In this document: positions 5,982 to 6,683 of the stretch, piece after piece | Position numbering within the stretch: the stretch's first letter is position 1 | Layout: each line of letters starts with the position of its first letter | Source: Thermomicrobiales bacterium | GTDB lineage: Bacteria > Chloroflexota > Chloroflexia > Thermomicrobiales > UBA6265 | Direction: 5' to 3' | DNA length: 6,683 nt | NCBI GenBank assembly: GCA_025928535.1 | Contig: JAICJJ010000163.1 | Coordinates: 1 to 6,683 of the forward strand | Translations under genes and position numbers: made by a program | The notes under the pieces: model-generated | Database searches by the model: none | What the model was told of the DNA's origin: nothing | What the model saw: only the letters and a program-made list of their open reading frames with translations

Positions 5982-6683
5982 ATGAGCGATGAACGCCACG
6001 CCGCGCAATCGGCGGACGCTGGCGACGCGAATGGCCGGCCCGAGCGCGAATCGGCGCACCCGCCGACGCCATCGAACGCGCCGGTTCCACGTCACGTCGC
6101 AATGATCATGGACGGCAACGGCCGTTGGGCGGCGCGCCGCGATTTGCCGCGCGTCGCGGGCCATGAACGGGGAACCGAAAACATCCGGCGGATCACGCAA
6201 GCCGCGGCCGAACTTGGCGTCGAATACTTGACGCTTTGGGCATTCTCGACCGAAAACTGGCGCCGGCCGGCGGACGAGATCGCGGGGATCATGCGCATTC
6301 TGAGCGAGGCGATCGAGCGCGAGGTCGATGAGCTCGATCGCCAGGGGGCGCAACTGCGGCACATCGGCAGCCTCGATGGCCTGTCGCCCCATCTCCGCGA
6401 CGCCGTGCTTGCCGCCATCGAACGCACACGCCACAACAACCGCCTGGTCTTGACGCTTGCCTTCAACTATGGCGGACGCCAGGAAATCGTCGCCGCCGTG
6501 CGGGACATCGTCGCCTCCGGCGTTCTGCCGGAAGCGATCGACGACGCGTCGATTTCGGCGCACCTGTTCACCGCCGGCATGCCCGATCCGGACCTCATCA
6601 TCCGCACCTCCGGCGAGTTGCGGATGAGCAATTTCCTGCTGTGGCAATCGGCCTTCGCCGAACTCTATTTCACGCCGGTGCTC
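5982..6683 (+). CDS. uppS: Undecaprenyl-diphosphate synthase (cis-prenyltransferase), 3' end cut off by the window
   Basis: The enzyme condenses isopentenyl diphosphate units onto farnesyl diphosphate to make the C55 lipid carrier for peptidoglycan and other wall polymers. 234 codons are present with no stop; the family usually ends a few tens of residues later. Motifs are PRHVAMIMDGNGRWA (36-50, catalytic Asp 44), LPRVAGHERG (55-64), LTLWAFSTENWRRP (83-96), LTLAFNYGGRQEI (157-169) and PDPDLIIRTSGELRMSNFLL (201-220, diphosphate-binding arginines). About 35 residues of Ala/Pro/Glu-rich sequence precede the conserved start, longer than in most relatives. ATG 5982 has GGGGAG (5968-5973) eight bases upstream. 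It follows frr by 52 bases, in the usual order ahead of phospholipid and isoprenoid genes. Confidence 0.96.
   Translation, partial: MSDERHAAQSADAGDANGRPERESAHPPTPSNAPVPRHVAMIMDGNGRWAARRDLPRVAGHERGTENIRRITQAAAELGVEYLTLWAFSTENWRRPADEIAGIMRILSEAIEREVDELDRQGAQLRHIGSLDGLSPHLRDAVLAAIERTRHNNRLVLTLAFNYGGRQEIVAAVRDIVASGVLPEAIDDASISAHLFTAGMPDPDLIIRTSGELRMSNFLLWQSAFAELYFTPVL

Overview
The window is GC-rich bacterial chromosome with every recognisable gene on the + strand. No mobile element, CRISPR array or horizontally acquired island is visible. The lineage is inferred, not proven. A short EF-Ts, a bactofilin beginning with an FRKD...AFQRQ...ALRQQLG segment, and a Cys-motif/TM/Pro-Thr/SH3 protein together suggest Chloroflexota, perhaps a Thermomicrobia-like group.

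Layout. Positions 1-132 hold a tRNA-Arg(CCG) gene with a near-consensus promoter. Positions 133-465 have no convincing gene; they contain a probable promoter and a hairpin-rich 5' leader. Positions 466-1736 carry two tandem, diverged bactofilin genes. Positions 1817-2755 encode a single-pass membrane protein with a cytoplasmic cysteine motif and an extracytoplasmic bacterial SH3 domain. A long hairpin follows, then an extended -10 promoter and a small hairpin with a T tract at the head of the next operon. Positions 2971-6683 contain rpsB, tsf, pyrH, frr and a 3'-truncated uppS, the widely conserved translation/UMP kinase/ribosome recycling/isoprenoid lipid cluster.

How the genes fit together. 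The downstream cluster makes ribosomal protein S2, EF-Ts, UMP kinase and ribosome recycling factor. It ends with undecaprenyl-diphosphate synthase, which makes the lipid carrier for cell wall synthesis. The upstream block looks like an envelope or cytoskeletal module: two proteins able to form polymers, next to a membrane protein whose SH3 domain would lie in the cell wall space.

Most of the window is ordinary housekeeping. The least explained parts are the Cys-motif/SH3 membrane protein beside the bactofilin pair, the terminator-like hairpin that nearly coincides with the predicted 5' end of the rpsB transcript, and the structured bactofilin leader.
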